From positions 13,447,201 through 13,511,200 of the forward strand of contig CM051028.1 in NCBI GenBank assembly GCA_027627225.1: a DNA stretch of 64,000 nucleotides. The letters run 5' to 3'. A program made the translations under genes and the position numbers. Origin of the DNA: Congeria kusceri (taxonomy: Eukaryota; Mollusca; Bivalvia; Myida; Dreissenidae). Under the pieces are notes generated by a model. That model was given only the letters and a program-made list of their open reading frames with translations, was not told the DNA's origin and made no database searches. Shown here in pieces: positions 62,926 to 64,000 of this stretch (position 1 is the stretch's first letter; each line of letters starts with the position of its first letter).

Positions 62926-63142
62926 CAGGAGGTGCAGTTTTTGTTTATCTGCTGTTTTTTTGTTGTTGTTTTTTTTTTGGTGTGGGGGGGGGGGTCGGCA
63001 ACTTTACGCAAAATATTATGAACGGATATGCATGGAAATTTCTGGATTTGGGTTGGAGATTTCACAATTTTGGTGAATCAGAACTCTTTGAAAGCATTAT
63101 ATATTTGGAGATATGGCAAGGAAGGTAACCTAGCACTGTAAA
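62926..63142 (+). repeat. Diverged copy of the CTCCGCCAA-type interspersed element
   Basis: CCAGGAGGTGCAG, GTTTATCTGCTG, then AAAATATTATGAACGGATAT, GGAAATTTCTGGATTTGGG, CACAATTTTGGTGAATCAG and TTGGAGATATGGCAAGGAAG follow the same order as 56,232-56,470. The 77-residue frame (ending YLEIWQGR) is repeat-derived. Confidence 0.6.
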
Positions 63143-64000
63143 ATTCAATTGTTAAATATGATTGTCTATTTATCGGAGGTCTGCGCTATGCGAGTGTTTT
63201 CTTTATGTAGCCGCATTTTACTAAATATCATGACAACAACACTGTTAGTTTTGCAGAAATATTTCTATTTCTCATGTCACATCGACTATACTAAGACCTT
63301 CGCGAGTGTTTAATCATCATTTCGCGTGTCACTCGCATCGTTGTATGCTTGCACATATTCTAAAGTAACTTTTGCAGAGAAAAAAGTATAAATTTATTTG
63401 CTTCTATGTATTTGCAATATATAGCATTATGACTTATGCTATCATGAATATGTCATGCAACAACTTTTTTGATCATATGCATTAGCTAACACGCGCAATT
63501 ATGTCTCGTTCGCTTTAGTCATACACGACGCAATAACAAAAAGTAATTTCGTTAGAACTTACATATCGTCCGTCTATAGCAAAAAGTACTGTAACTGACA
63601 TTTTGCAAATTTTACAGGAGAAGCAACCAACTGATTTTCTAATATTCAATGTAAAATTTAACTTTTATTTGACATATTCTTAATACATTAAAATAAACCT
63701 ATTAAGTAGGAGTTGTTACTTGTCTGCAGTTTAGTTCAAGTTAAAAAAATATATGTGTATATAATTTTTCAGTTACATTACTTTTTGCGCTGAATTATTT
63801 TGAGCGCAAAAAGTTTTATAAGCGCACAAACCAGATATTTATCTTTGACGTTCACAACATTTACACGTTTGAAAAGGTATTTTTATTATTTATCATCAAT
63901 ATTATTATAATTACCTAATGTCATCAATTGTATTCATTTCAATTAATTATTTTTAAGTTTTTCTCTGAGCAAAATTCTGAGGGCACAAACTGGTTGCTAT
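63143..64000. other. A+T-rich interval, nothing recognised
   Basis: No gene, repeat family or RNA-like structure recognised up to the window edge, apart from a short self-similar pair (GAGCGCAAAAAG / GCGCACAAAC) near 63,800. Confidence 0.35.

Overview
This window looks like A+T-rich animal nuclear DNA, most likely from a bivalve mollusc. A heterodont or Dreissena-like species is my guess from the repeat and LINE types; the sequence does not prove it. There are no operons or dense genes. About 60% is a long-unit tandem array, about 9% is ACT-type simple repeat, and the rest holds two decayed LINE retrotransposons and one convincing spliced gene.

(1) 1-39,057: five direct copies of a ~8.8-8.9 kb unit, phased here at the ACTAAGCATA/ACTAAATATA landmark (starts 1, 7418, 16262, 25081, 34015). 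The first copy has internal deletions, and the last is cut off at 39,057. The unit has no convincing protein gene. It carries a tRNA-like/SINE-like segment, a 141-bp internal duplication, a GAT/TTA microsatellite, one repeat family present in both orientations, and a block of short palindromes (TCGTTCCCACGA type) followed by three 34-bp repeats. (2) 39,058-44,600: ACT/CTG trinucleotide DNA with 42-bp and 39-bp minisatellites and longer internal duplications. The long poly-Ser, Thr, Leu and Val reading frames there are by-products of the repeat. (3) 44,670-47,000: A+T-rich DNA with a small GC-rich CTGTCG block, a tRNA-like relic, AAT/ATT microsatellites and a short perfect-arm hairpin. (4) 47,335-53,505, minus strand: two different LINE remnants. 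LINE A has an endonuclease, a reverse transcriptase and a mutated 2A-like motif. LINE B has ORF1 joined directly to a reverse transcriptase with no endonuclease. A GT/GCGT microsatellite separates them. (5) 53,958-59,499, minus strand: a seven-exon (or more) gene for a secreted saposin-domain, countin-type protein. I rebuilt it from splice sites, reading phases and family motifs. A TATA box and a polyadenylation signal frame it, and an in-frame TGA in exon 6 makes its coding status uncertain. (6) 59,600-64,000: mostly unrecognised A+T-rich DNA, with one more copy of the array-associated repeat and a degraded copy of an interspersed element.

The most unusual points are these. A palindromic-array element occurs in two sequence versions, one in the macrosatellite and one in an intron of the saposin gene, with the same kind of 3' flank. 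One array unit lacks a 1,268-bp segment that starts with a tRNA-like head and ends in a microsatellite. The saposin gene carries an in-frame TGA with the family sequence intact on both sides.
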